Assembly: GCF_001983165.1 (NCBI RefSeq) | Contig: NZ_MNPU01000023.1 | Coordinates: 25,616-89,615, forward strand | Direction: 5' to 3' | DNA length: 64,000 bases | From: Pseudomonas gessardii | GTDB lineage: Bacteria; Pseudomonadota; Gammaproteobacteria; Pseudomonadales; Pseudomonadaceae | Shown: positions 8,098 through 16,518 of the stretch, piece by piece | Layout: every line of letters begins with the position of its first letter | Numbering within the stretch: the first letter of the stretch is position 1 | Made by a program: the position numbers and the translations under genes | Notes under the pieces: model-generated | What the model saw: the letters and a program-made list of their open reading frames with translations, nothing else | What the model was told of the DNA's origin: nothing | Databases searched by the model: none

Positions 8098-9066
8098 TTA
8101 GTGAGTACGGGCGACCGCAAACTCACTCAGCTCCACCAGGGCATCCCGGTATTCGCTGGCTGGAAGGGCTTCCAGGCATTTGATGGCGCGGGCCACGTAG
8201 TCACGGGCCAGTTGTGCGGTGTAGTCGAGCGAGCCCGAGGCTTCCACGGCGGCGCGGATGCTTTCCAGGTCTTCGATACCGCCTTTCTGGATCGCCTTGC
8301 GCACCAGTGCCGCCTGTTCCGGCGTGCCTTCGCGCATGGTGTAGATCAGCGGCAGGGTCGGCTTGCCTTCGGCCAGGTCGTCACCGACGTTCTTGCCCAG
8401 GGTTTCGGCGTCGCCGCGATAATCGAGCAGGTCATCCACCAACTGGAAGGCCACGCCCAGGTGATCGCCAAAGGTGCGCAGGGCTTCGGCCTGTTCGGCG
8501 GTCGCTTCGCACAGGGCGGCGGCGCTGTGGGTCGAGGCTTCAAAGAGCATCGCGGTCTTGCCGCGAATCACTTCCATGTAGGTTTCTTCGGTAGTGCTGG
8601 CGTCACGCACCTTGGACAGTTGCAGCACTTCGCCTTCGGCGATGATGCGCGTGGCCTGGGACAGGATCTTCATCACCGGCATCGAGCCCAGCTCGACCAT
8701 CATTTCAAACGAGCGCGAGTACAGGAAGTCGCCCACCAGCACGCTGGGCGCGTTGCCCCACATGGCGTTGGCGGTCTCGCGGCCACGGCGCATGCCGGAC
8801 ATGTCAACCACGTCGTCATGCAGCAAGGTGGCGGTATGCAGGAACTCGATGGTGGCGGCCAGCAGGCGCAGGTCATCGCCTTCGCGGCCCAGGGCCTTGC
8901 CACACAGCAACACTAATAAAGGACGCAGGCGTTTACCGCCGGCCGAAGTAATATAGTCACCAATTTTGGAGACCAGTGGCACTTTAGAAGTCAGCTGCTT
9001 CTTGATGATGCCGTCGACGGCGCTAAAATCGTCCGCCACCGCGCGGTAGAAAGCTTGGGGTTGCAT
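8098..9066 (-). CDS. ispB: Octaprenyl/polyprenyl diphosphate synthase
   Basis: 322 aa, the usual length. Both Asp-rich motifs of trans-prenyltransferases are present: the first as LLHDDVVDMSGMRRG and the second as LVDDLLDYRGD. The enzyme extends farnesyl diphosphate with isopentenyl diphosphate to make the side chain of ubiquinone. It is divergent from rplU, the arrangement conserved across Gammaproteobacteria. Confidence 0.96.
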   Translation of the reverse strand: MQPQAFYRAVADDFSAVDGIIKKQLTSKVPLVSKIGDYITSAGGKRLRPLLVLLCGKALGREGDDLRLLAATIEFLHTATLLHDDVVDMSGMRRGRETANAMWGNAPSVLVGDFLYSRSFEMMVELGSMPVMKILSQATRIIAEGEVLQLSKVRDASTTEETYMEVIRGKTAMLFEASTHSAAALCEATAEQAEALRTFGDHLGVAFQLVDDLLDYRGDAETLGKNVGDDLAEGKPTLPLIYTMREGTPEQAALVRKAIQKGGIEDLESIRAAVEASGSLDYTAQLARDYVARAIKCLEALPASEYRDALVELSEFAVARTH

Positions 9067-9133
9067 CAGCGACAGTCGCTCCAGAAGGGTTGCGCGGCAT
9101 GCTAGGACCCGCGCCCCCGGGTGTCAAGGCGCG

Positions 9134-9276
9134 TCCAGTCACCGTGAAAGCTACTGCGCTCGGTAATCCTGCGTCAAAAACAGGCTCGGAATGCTCATTT
9201 ACAACCAGTAAACTCCGCTTCCTCGCCTGTTTTTTCCTTGTCTTCCCTTCGCTCGCTACGCTTTCACGGCGACTGG
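9134..9276. repeat. Nested imperfect inverted repeat upstream of rplU
   Basis: Outer arms CCAGTCACCGTGAAAGCTAC (about 9134-9153) and GCTACGCTTTCACGGCGACTGG (9255-9276) are near-complementary. Inside lies a hairpin with arms AAAAACAGGC and GCCTGTTTTT and an inner pair CATTTAC/GTAAAC. The element fills most of the gap between ispB and the rplU promoter. It could be a bidirectional transcription block or a palindromic repeat. Confidence 0.65.
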
Positions 9277-9283
9277 CGGCTAC

Positions 9284-9312
9284 TTGCAAGCCTTCCACAG
9301 CTTGCGTACAAT
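9284..9312 (+). promoter_or_regulatory. Sigma-70 promoter for rplU-rpmA
   Basis: A -35 box TTGCAA (9284-9289) and a -10 box TACAAT (9307-9312) are separated by 17 bases. Transcription would leave a leader of about 125 bases before rplU, long enough for an autoregulatory L21 leader structure, which I could not fold here. Confidence 0.75.
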
Positions 9313-9443
9313 CGCGCACCCTGAACTTCCTGGGCAGCACCTGCCTTACGCAATTGCATTCGGGACGTCCATCCCATGCAGCCATGCCAGCCAATACCTC
9401 TTCTTATAAAGCGCTGGGTGAGCAGGATTATCGGAGAAATACC

Positions 9444-9758
9444 ATGTCGTACGCAGTAATTGTTACTGGTGGCAAGCAATACAAGGTCGCCCCAGGTGAA
9501 TACCTGAAGATCGAAAAACTGGAAATCGCTACCGGCGAATCCGTTACTTTTGATCGCGTTCTGTTGGTCGCCAATGGCGATGACGTGAACATCGGCGCTC
9601 CAGTTGTTGCTGGCGCTACCGTTGTGGCTGAAGTGATCTCCCAAGGTCGTCACGATAAAGTCCGCATCATCAAGTTCCGTCGTCGTAAGCACCACATGAA
9701 GCGTATGGGCCACCGCCAGTGGTACACCGAGATCAAAATCACCGGTATTCAGGCTTAA
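9444..9758 (+). CDS. rplU: 50S ribosomal protein L21
   Basis: 104 aa. ATG 9444 follows GGAG; an upstream in-frame extension to 9090 is spurious. Typical L21: SYAVIVTGGKQYKVAPGEYL start, and the C-terminal signature KVRIIKFRRRKHHMKRMGHRQWYTEIKI, which binds 23S rRNA. First gene of the rplU-rpmA pair. Confidence 0.97.
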   Translation: MSYAVIVTGGKQYKVAPGEYLKIEKLEIATGESVTFDRVLLVANGDDVNIGAPVVAGATVVAEVISQGRHDKVRIIKFRRRKHHMKRMGHRQWYTEIKITGIQA

Positions 9759-9792
9759 TTTCAGCCTAATTCCTCACTAGGAGAATTGACTC

Positions 9793-10050
9793 ATGGCACA
9801 CAAAAAAGCTGGTGGTAGTACCCGTAACGGTCGCGACTCAGAAGCCAAACGCCTTGGCGTTAAGATGTATGGCGGCCAGAAAATCATTCCGGGCAACATC
9901 ATCGTGCGTCAGCGCGGCACCCAATTCCACGCCGGTTACGGTGTAGGCATGGGTAAAGATCACACCCTCTTCGCGAAAATCGAAGGCGTGATCAAGTTTG
10001 AAGTAAAAGGCGCGTTCAACCGCCGTTACGTGAGCGTTGTCTCGGCTTAA
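9793..10050 (+). CDS. rpmA: 50S ribosomal protein L27
   Basis: 85 aa, AHKKAGGSTRNGRDS start with the flexible N-terminal tail that reaches the peptidyl transferase centre. The L27 signature GNIIVRQRGTQFHAG is present. It follows rplU by 34 bases with an AGGAG site and ends before a strong terminator. Confidence 0.97.
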   Translation: MAHKKAGGSTRNGRDSEAKRLGVKMYGGQKIIPGNIIVRQRGTQFHAGYGVGMGKDHTLFAKIEGVIKFEVKGAFNRRYVSVVSA

Positions 10051-10065
10051 TTGCGAGCTCGCTGG

Positions 10066-10094
10066 AAAAGCCCTGTCTTGCGACGGGGCTTTTT
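10066..10094 (+). terminator. Terminator of rplU-rpmA
   Basis: AAAAGCCCTGTC / GACGGGGCTTTTT stem with a 4-base loop, 16 bases after the rpmA stop, followed by T residues. Confidence 0.9.
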
Positions 10095-10244
10095 CGTTTG
10101 TGGGGTGAGTCTCTTGCAAAGCTGTTTGTAATGGGCTCAAGCGCTGGATTTGCGGTCGTTTAATTGAGGTCGCTGCGCTCATTTTTGCAAGAGTCTTATG
10201 TCTTGGTTTCTTAAGCTCGTCCATGCGGCGAGAGGCGTTTTGTT

Positions 10245-11468
10245 ATGAAGTTCGTTGATGAAGTTTCCATCCGAGTAAAAGCAGGCGACGGCGGTAACGG
10301 TTGCATGAGTTTCCGTCGCGAAAAGTTCATCGAAAACGGTGGCCCGAACGGCGGCGACGGGGGTGATGGCGGTTCCATCTATATGATGGCTGACGAAAAC
10401 CTCAACACCCTGGTGGACTACCGTTACACCCGGCACTTCGATGCCGAGCGTGGCTCCAACGGCGGCAGCACCGACTGCACCGGTAAAAAAGGTGAGGACC
10501 TGGTACTGCGCGTACCGGTTGGCACCACGATCATCGACTCTGCGACCCAGGAAGTGATTGGCGACCTGACCAAGGCCGGCCAGAAGCTGATGGTGGTGCA
10601 GGGTGGCTGGCACGGTCTGGGTAACACCCGATTCAAGTCCAGTACCAACCGTGCGCCACGCCAGACCACGCCGGGCAAGCCGGGCGAGCAGCGTGACCTG
10701 AAGCTGGAAATGAAAGTGCTGGCCGATGTGGGTCTGTTGGGTCTGCCCAACGCTGGCAAAAGTACCTTCATTCGCTCGGTGTCTGCGGCCAAGCCCAAAG
10801 TGGCGGATTATCCGTTCACCACCCTGGTGCCAAACCTGGGTGTGGTCAGTGTCGATCGCTGGAAGAGCTTTGTGGTCGCGGACATTCCGGGCCTGATCGA
10901 AGGGGCTTCCGATGGCGCGGGTCTGGGGATTCGTTTCCTCAAGCACTTGTCCCGTACCCGTTTGCTGCTGCACCTCGTCGATATGGCGCCGCTGGATGAA
11001 ACCAGTGCCCCGGACGCGGCTGAAGTGATCGTCAATGAGTTGGCCAAGTTCAGCCCGTCCCTGGCTGAGCGTGACCGTTGGCTGGTGTTGAACAAGTGCG
11101 ACCAGATCCTCGAAGAAGAGCATGAAGAGCGGGTCAAGGAAATCGTTGACCGCCTGCAGTGGGAAGGTCCGGTCTACGTGATCTCCGCCATTGCCAAAGA
11201 AGGCACTGAGCGCCTGACGCGCGACATCATGCGCTACCTGGAAGATCGTGCTGATCGCCTGGCTGCCGACCCGGCCTACAAGGCTGAATTGGCCGACCTC
11301 GATCAGCGCATCGAAGATGAAGCGCGCGCCCAGTTGCAGGCGCTGGATGACCAGCGTGCCCTGCGCCGCAGTGGCGTCAAGTCGGTCCATGATATCGGTG
11401 ACGATGATTGGGACGAGGAAGATGTGGATGATGAAGATGGCCCGGAAATCATTTACGTGCGTGACTGA
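10245..11468 (+). CDS. obgE: Obg-family GTPase (ObgE/CgtA)
   Basis: 407 aa. The Gly-rich Obg fold (1-158) is followed by a GTPase domain with G1 GLPNAGKST, G3 DIPG and G4 NKCD, and an acidic C-terminal tail (DDDWDEEDVDDEDG). It is an essential GTPase in late 50S ribosome assembly and stress signalling. Its place after rplU-rpmA is nearly universal. Confidence 0.97.
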   Translation: MKFVDEVSIRVKAGDGGNGCMSFRREKFIENGGPNGGDGGDGGSIYMMADENLNTLVDYRYTRHFDAERGSNGGSTDCTGKKGEDLVLRVPVGTTIIDSATQEVIGDLTKAGQKLMVVQGGWHGLGNTRFKSSTNRAPRQTTPGKPGEQRDLKLEMKVLADVGLLGLPNAGKSTFIRSVSAAKPKVADYPFTTLVPNLGVVSVDRWKSFVVADIPGLIEGASDGAGLGIRFLKHLSRTRLLLHLVDMAPLDETSAPDAAEVIVNELAKFSPSLAERDRWLVLNKCDQILEEEHEERVKEIVDRLQWEGPVYVISAIAKEGTERLTRDIMRYLEDRADRLAADPAYKAELADLDQRIEDEARAQLQALDDQRALRRSGVKSVHDIGDDDWDEEDVDDEDGPEIIYVRD

Positions 11469-11488
11469 TCTGTTGCGATAAACTTAAG

Positions 11489-11512
11489 CGCCGCTCAATC
11501 GAGCGGCGTTTT
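11489..11512 (+). terminator. Terminator of obgE
   Basis: CGCCGCTC aatc GAGCGGCG stem followed by TTTT, about 20 bases after the obgE stop codon. Confidence 0.85.
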
Positions 11513-11591
11513 AGTATCTGGAAATCGGTAGTCACGAATAACGTTATGGGCGGCGCTGGGTCGCGTGGCCCTCAATCTAAGGTTGAAGATG

Positions 11592-12710
11592 ATGCGGAGC
11601 AAAGTGACGGGTGCGCAACGCTGGGTCGTAAAGATCGGGAGTGCGCTGCTGACGGCGGATGGCAAGGGGCTGGATCGCGCAGCCATGAGCGTCTGGGTTG
11701 AACAGATGGTGGCCTTGCATGAGGCAGGTGTCGAGTTGGTGCTGGTGTCGTCCGGGGCGGTTGCCGCCGGGATGAGCCGCCTCGGCTGGACCGCGCGACC
11801 CAGCGCGATGCATGAGTTGCAGGCCGCTGCTGCCATTGGCCAGATGGGGTTGGTGCAGGCCTGGGAGTCCAGCTTTGCCGAGCACGGTCGCCACACGGCG
11901 CAGATTCTGCTGACCCATGATGACCTGTCCGACCGCAAGCGCTACCTCAATGCCCGCAGCACCTTGCGTGCCCTGGTCGAGCTCAAGGTGATCCCGGTGA
12001 TCAACGAGAACGACACCGTGGTCACCGACGAGATCCGCTTTGGCGACAATGACACCCTGGCGGCGTTGGTGGCCAACCTGGTGGAGGCTGATCTGCTGGT
12101 GATCCTCACGGACCGCGATGGCATGTTCGACGCCGATCCGCGCAACAACCCGGATGCCCAGTTGATTTACGAAGCGCGAGCCGATGATCCGGCGCTCGAT
12201 GCGGTGGCGGGCAGTGTCGGTGGTGCGCTGGGGCGTGGCGGTATGCAAACCAAGCTGCGCGCGGCGCGCCTGGCGGCCCGTTCAGGTGCTCATACGATCA
12301 TCGTCGGCGGGCGCATTGAGCGTGTGCTGGATCGCCTCAAGGCCGGCGAGCGCATCGGTACGCTGCTGTCGCCTGAGCGCGGCATGCTCGCGGCGCGCAA
12401 GCAGTGGCTGGCTGGCCATTTGCAGACGCGCGGTACTTTGGTATTGGATGCTGGGGCTGTTTCTGCCTTGTCTCAGGGCAACAAGAGTTTGTTGCCGGTA
12501 GGCGTCAAGCTGGTCCAGGGCAGCTTCCGGCGCGGTGAAATGGTGGTGTGCGTGGCGCCGGACGGTCGCGAGATCGCCCGTGGCCTGGCCAACTACAGCG
12601 CCCTTGAGGCGCAGAAAATCATTGGGCAGTCGTCTGAGTCGATTGTCGGTCTGTTGGGTTATATGGCTGAGCCGGAACTGGTTCACCGCGACAACCTGAT
12701 TCTGGTCTAA
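11592..12710 (+). CDS. proB: Glutamate 5-kinase
   Basis: 372 aa from the second of two adjacent ATGs, the start that matches other Pseudomonas ProB proteins (MRSKVTGAQRWVVKIGSALL). Amino-acid kinase domain with VLVSSGAVAAG, the phosphate-binding GGMQTKLRAARLA block, and a C-terminal PUA domain. It catalyses ATP-dependent phosphorylation of glutamate, the first step of proline synthesis; the enzyme is usually feedback-inhibited by proline. creA follows closely. Confidence 0.96.
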   Translation: MRSKVTGAQRWVVKIGSALLTADGKGLDRAAMSVWVEQMVALHEAGVELVLVSSGAVAAGMSRLGWTARPSAMHELQAAAAIGQMGLVQAWESSFAEHGRHTAQILLTHDDLSDRKRYLNARSTLRALVELKVIPVINENDTVVTDEIRFGDNDTLAALVANLVEADLLVILTDRDGMFDADPRNNPDAQLIYEARADDPALDAVAGSVGGALGRGGMQTKLRAARLAARSGAHTIIVGGRIERVLDRLKAGERIGTLLSPERGMLAARKQWLAGHLQTRGTLVLDAGAVSALSQGNKSLLPVGVKLVQGSFRRGEMVVCVAPDGREIARGLANYSALEAQKIIGQSSESIVGLLGYMAEPELVHRDNLILV

Positions 12711-12723
12711 AGGGATAACTGCG

Positions 12724-13188
12724 ATGGGTGTAATGAAGGGATTGCTCGGCTTGCTGATGGTCATGCCGCTGCTGGCTTCGGCTGAAGAGATTGGCCGGGT
12801 GTCGACGGTGTTCAAGTTTGTCGGTCCGAACGATCGAATCGTGGTTGAAGCCTTTGATGATCCCAAGGTGGATGGTGTGACCTGCTACCTGTCGCGGGCC
12901 AAGACCGGCGGGGTGAAGGGTGGCCTGGGCTTGGCCGAGGATCGTGCCGAGGCATCGATTGCTTGTCGCCAGGTGGGGCCAATCCACTTCAAGGGTGAAC
13001 TCAAGGATGGCGATGAGGTGTTCAAGGAGCGCACCTCGCTGGTATTCAAGACCATGCAGGTGGTGCGTTTCCTCGACAAGAAGCGCAATACCCTGGTGTA
13101 CCTGGTCTACAGCGACCGTCTGATCGAAGGCAGCCCGCAGAATGCGGTGACGGCGATTCCGATCCTGCCGTGGCCTAGCGCGCAATAA
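12724..13188 (+). CDS. creA: CreA family exported protein
   Basis: 154 aa. A signal peptide (MKGLLGLLMVMPLLASAEE) is followed by the CreA blocks GRVSTVFKFVGPNDRI, VEAFDDPKVDGVTCYLSRAKTGG and FKTMQVVRFLDKKRNTLVYLVYSD. It is a periplasmic protein of unknown role. It lies 13 bases after proB with an AAGGGA site, so probably co-transcribed. Confidence 0.92.
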   Translation: MGVMKGLLGLLMVMPLLASAEEIGRVSTVFKFVGPNDRIVVEAFDDPKVDGVTCYLSRAKTGGVKGGLGLAEDRAEASIACRQVGPIHFKGELKDGDEVFKERTSLVFKTMQVVRFLDKKRNTLVYLVYSDRLIEGSPQNAVTAIPILPWPSAQ

Positions 13189-13212
13189 GCCTGGCAACTC
13201 TGCTCTGCTTTA

Positions 13213-13301
13213 TGTGGGAGCTGGCTTGCCTGCGATAACGGTTTAACAGTCGACATCAATGTTGAATGTTAATACCCATCGCAGGCAAGCCAGCTCCCAC
13301 A
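13213..13301. repeat. REP doublet
   Basis: Inverted arms TGTGGGAGCTGGCTTGCCTG and CAGGCAAGCCAGCTCCCACA, same family as at 8006 and 20314, between creA and the rpsT terminator. Confidence 0.9.
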
Positions 13302-13335
13302 TTTGTTATGGGGTGGGGCATAAATGGCAGGCAAT

Positions 13336-13362
13336 AAAAAACCGACCCTGGGGTCGGTTTTT
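13336..13362 (-). terminator. Terminator of rpsT (bidirectional shape)
   Basis: AAAAACCGACCC tg GGGTCGGTTTTTT: an A/T-flanked stem that can work on both strands, 16 bases past the rpsT stop. Confidence 0.88.
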
Positions 13363-13377
13363 TAACAAGCTTATCGC

Positions 13378-13656
13378 TTAGGCTGCAGCAGCAAGGTTCA
13401 GAGCCTTGATGTGGCCATTCAGACGACCTTTATGGCGAGCAGCTTTGTTCTTGTGGATGATGCCTTTATCGGCCATACGGTCGATAACTGGCACGGCCAG
13501 AACGTAAGCAGCTTGAGCTTTTTCAGCGTCTTTTGCGTCAATGGCCTTAACTACATTCTTGATGTAGGTACGAACCATGGAACGCAGGCTGGCGTTGTGG
13601 CTGCGACGCTTCTCAGCCTGTTTTGCACGTTTTTTGGCGGAAGGTGTGTTGGCCAC
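13378..13656 (-). CDS. rpsT: 30S ribosomal protein S20
   Basis: 92 aa, Ala/Lys-rich three-helix protein starting MANTPSAKKRAKQAEKRR, binding 16S rRNA. Divergent from murJ, as in most Pseudomonas. Confidence 0.97.
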   Translation of the reverse strand: MANTPSAKKRAKQAEKRRSHNASLRSMVRTYIKNVVKAIDAKDAEKAQAAYVLAVPVIDRMADKGIIHKNKAARHKGRLNGHIKALNLAAAA

Positions 13657-13909
13657 CGTCGAGCTCCTCGAAAGACTTTTTAGGAAATAGCAAACAAAAT
13701 AGGCCGCGAATCATGCCGATGAGTTGAAGTCTTGTCAAGGGCGGCTGATGCGAACTGCTGAGTGGTCGATCTGAAGAGGCGGGTGATTTATTTCCGGCGC
13801 TTGACCTGTAAACTCGCGAGCTTTGGCTCTGTGCTGTTGCAGGCGCGCAGTATCGCATAAGTGGGCGCTTTGTACGCCTGCTCTTTATCTATAGGCAAAA
13901 ACTCTTTCA

Positions 13910-15448
13910 ATGAATCTGCTCAAGTCGTTGGCCGCCGTCAGCTCTATCACCATGATTTCCCGGGTTCTGGGGTTTGTGCGGGACACCCTTATTGCGCGTA
14001 TCTTTGGCGCGAGCATGGCCACGGATGCCTTCTTTATCGCGTTCAAGCTGCCCAATCTGCTGCGGCGGATCTTCGCCGAGGGCGCGTTTTCCCAGGCCTT
14101 TGTGCCGATCCTGGCCGAGTACAAGACCCAGCAGGGCGAAGAGGCCACCCGTACCTTTGTCGCCTATGTCTCGGGCCTGCTGACCCTGGTGCTGATGCTG
14201 GTGACCATCGCCGGCATGCTCGCCGCGCCCTGGATTATCTGGGCCACAGCCCCCGGTTTTGCCAACACACCGGAAAAATTCGCCCTGACCAGCGATCTGT
14301 TGCGGGTGACCTTTCCTTATATATTGCTGATTTCCCTGTCTTCCCTGGCGGGCGCGATCCTCAATACCTGGAACCGCTTCTCGGTGCCGGCGTTTGTGCC
14401 GACCCTGCTTAACGTCAGCATGATCATCTTTGCCCTGTTCCTCACGCCGTACTTCGACCCGCCGGTGATGGCGCTCGGCTGGGCGGTGCTGGCCGGTGGT
14501 CTGGCGCAACTGTTGTATCAGCTGCCACACCTGAAGAAGATCGGCATGCTTGTGCTGCCACGCCTGAACCTCAAGGACACGGGCGTGTGGCGGGTGATGA
14601 AAAACATGCTGCCGGCGATTCTCGGGGTGTCGGTCAGCCAGATCTCCCTGATCATCAATACCGCGTTTGCTTCGCTGCTGGTCTCCGGCTCCGTGTCGTG
14701 GATGTATTATGCCGACCGCCTGATGGAATTGCCTTCCGGCGTGCTGGGCGTGGCGCTGGGCACCATTTTGCTGCCAACCCTGGCACGGACCTATGCCAGC
14801 CAGGATCGCCAGGAATACTCGCGCATTCTCGACTGGGGCCTGCGCCTGTGCTTTGTGCTGGTGCTGCCCTGTTCCCTGGCCTTGGGGATCCTGGCCGAGC
14901 CGCTGACTGTTTCCCTGTTCCAGTACGGGCAGTTCAGCGCCTTTGACGCCTTGATGACCCAGCACGCCCTGATCGCCTACTCGGTGGGGTTGCTGGGGAT
15001 TATCGTGATCAAGGTCCTGGCGCCGGGCTTTTACGCCCAGCAAAACATCCGTACCCCGGTGAAAATCGCCATTTTCACCCTGGTGGTCACCCAGTTGTTC
15101 AACCTGGTCTTCATCGGGCCGCTGGCGCACGCGGGCCTGGCCCTGGCCATCAGTGCCGGGGCGTGTATCAATGCCGGCCTGCTGTTTTATCAACTACGCA
15201 AACAGAAAATGTACCAGCCGCAGCCGGGCTGGGGCCTGTTCGCCCTCAAGTTGCTGGTGGCGGTGGCGGTGATGTCGGCGGTATTGCTGGGGGTGATGCA
15301 CTGGATGCCGGCGTGGGGCGAGGGGCAGATGCTTGAACGATTCCTGCGCCTGGGCCTGTTGGTCGTGGCCGGTGTGATCGCTTACTTTGGCATGTTGCTG
15401 CTGTTGGGTTTCCGCCTGCGGGATTTCAATCGCAAGGCGCTCAATTGA
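13910..15448 (+). CDS. murJ: Lipid II flippase MurJ
   Basis: 512 aa with about 14 hydrophobic segments. MurJ/MviN hallmarks: start MNLLKSLAAVSSITMISRVLGFVRD, FKLPNLLRRIFAEGAFSQAF, and NTAFAS...MYYADRLMELPSGVLG. It flips lipid II across the inner membrane for peptidoglycan synthesis and is essential. ribF starts 118 bases downstream behind its own TATAAT (15532-15537). Confidence 0.96.
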   Translation: MNLLKSLAAVSSITMISRVLGFVRDTLIARIFGASMATDAFFIAFKLPNLLRRIFAEGAFSQAFVPILAEYKTQQGEEATRTFVAYVSGLLTLVLMLVTIAGMLAAPWIIWATAPGFANTPEKFALTSDLLRVTFPYILLISLSSLAGAILNTWNRFSVPAFVPTLLNVSMIIFALFLTPYFDPPVMALGWAVLAGGLAQLLYQLPHLKKIGMLVLPRLNLKDTGVWRVMKNMLPAILGVSVSQISLIINTAFASLLVSGSVSWMYYADRLMELPSGVLGVALGTILLPTLARTYASQDRQEYSRILDWGLRLCFVLVLPCSLALGILAEPLTVSLFQYGQFSAFDALMTQHALIAYSVGLLGIIVIKVLAPGFYAQQNIRTPVKIAIFTLVVTQLFNLVFIGPLAHAGLALAISAGACINAGLLFYQLRKQKMYQPQPGWGLFALKLLVAVAVMSAVLLGVMHWMPAWGEGQMLERFLRLGLLVVAGVIAYFGMLLLLGFRLRDFNRKALN

Positions 15449-15566
15449 TCGCAATCAACAATAAGCCGGCTGTTTTTTCGATTCGCATCATTTGGCCTGT
15501 GCTGTTGCCTGTCGTCCGGGGCCGGGTGTGGTTATAATCGACCACTTTATGAGCAAGAAGCGCGTT

Positions 15567-16505
15567 ATGCAGCTGGTTCGAGGTCTTCACAACCTGCGCC
15601 CCGAGCATCGGGGGTGCGTCGCCACTATTGGCAACTTTGACGGTGTTCACCGTGGCCACCAGGCTATCCTGGCGCGGCTGCGCGAGCGTGCCGTGGAGTT
15701 GGGCGTGCCTAGCTGCGTGGTGATTTTCGAGCCGCAGCCCCGTGAGTTCTTCACCCCCGAGACGGCCCCGGCCCGTTTGGCCCGCCTGCGAGACAAACTG
15801 CAGTTGCTGGCCGAAGAAGGTGTGGACCGGGTGCTGTGCCTGGCCTTCAACCAGCGTTTGCGCAGCCTCAGCGCCACTGAGTTCGTCGACCGTATCCTCG
15901 TCGACGGCCTGGGCGTGCAGCATCTGGAGGTCGGCGACGACTTCCGCTTTGGTTGCGACCGGGTAGGGGATTTCGATTTCCTGCAACAGGCCGGCGTCAC
16001 CCAGGGGTTTACCGTCGAAGCCGCGCAAACCGTCGAACTGGACGGCCTGCGCGTGAGCAGCACCCAGGTGCGAAATGCCCTGGCGGCTGCCGACTTCGGC
16101 TTGGCCGAGCGTTTGCTCGGCCGCCCGTTCCGGATTGCCGGGCGGGTCCTGCACGGCCAGAAGCTGGCGCGCCAACTGGGCACGCCAACCGCCAACGTGC
16201 AACTCAAGCGCCGTCGTGTGCCACTGACCGGGGTGTACCTGGTGAGTGTCGATATCGACGGCCAACCGTGGCCCGGAGTCGCCAACATAGGCGTCAGGCC
16301 AACGGTTGCAGGTGATGGCAAGGCCCACCTGGAAGTTCACCTTTTGGATTTTGCCGGGGATTTGTATGACCGGCGTTTGACGGTGGTTTTCCACCAAAAG
16401 CTGCGTGAAGAGCAGCGATTCGCCTCCCTGGAGGCGCTGAAAACGGCGATCAATGCGGATGTCGCCGCCGCCCGTGCACTAGCCGCACCTAGCGCCCATC
16501 GCTAA
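15567..16505 (+). CDS. ribF: Bifunctional riboflavin kinase/FAD synthetase
   Basis: 312 aa from ATG 15567 (MQLVRGLHNL), the start conserved in Pseudomonas. An N-terminal FAD synthetase domain has the nucleotidyltransferase motif NFDGVHRGHQ (around 28-37); a C-terminal riboflavin kinase domain has LGTPTANVQL and GVANIGVRPT. It makes FMN and FAD. First gene of the ribF-ileS-lspA-fkpB operon, 13 bases before ileS. Confidence 0.96.
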   Translation: MQLVRGLHNLRPEHRGCVATIGNFDGVHRGHQAILARLRERAVELGVPSCVVIFEPQPREFFTPETAPARLARLRDKLQLLAEEGVDRVLCLAFNQRLRSLSATEFVDRILVDGLGVQHLEVGDDFRFGCDRVGDFDFLQQAGVTQGFTVEAAQTVELDGLRVSSTQVRNALAAADFGLAERLLGRPFRIAGRVLHGQKLARQLGTPTANVQLKRRRVPLTGVYLVSVDIDGQPWPGVANIGVRPTVAGDGKAHLEVHLLDFAGDLYDRRLTVVFHQKLREEQRFASLEALKTAINADVAAARALAAPSAHR

Positions 16506-16518
16506 TGAAGAGCCTTAA

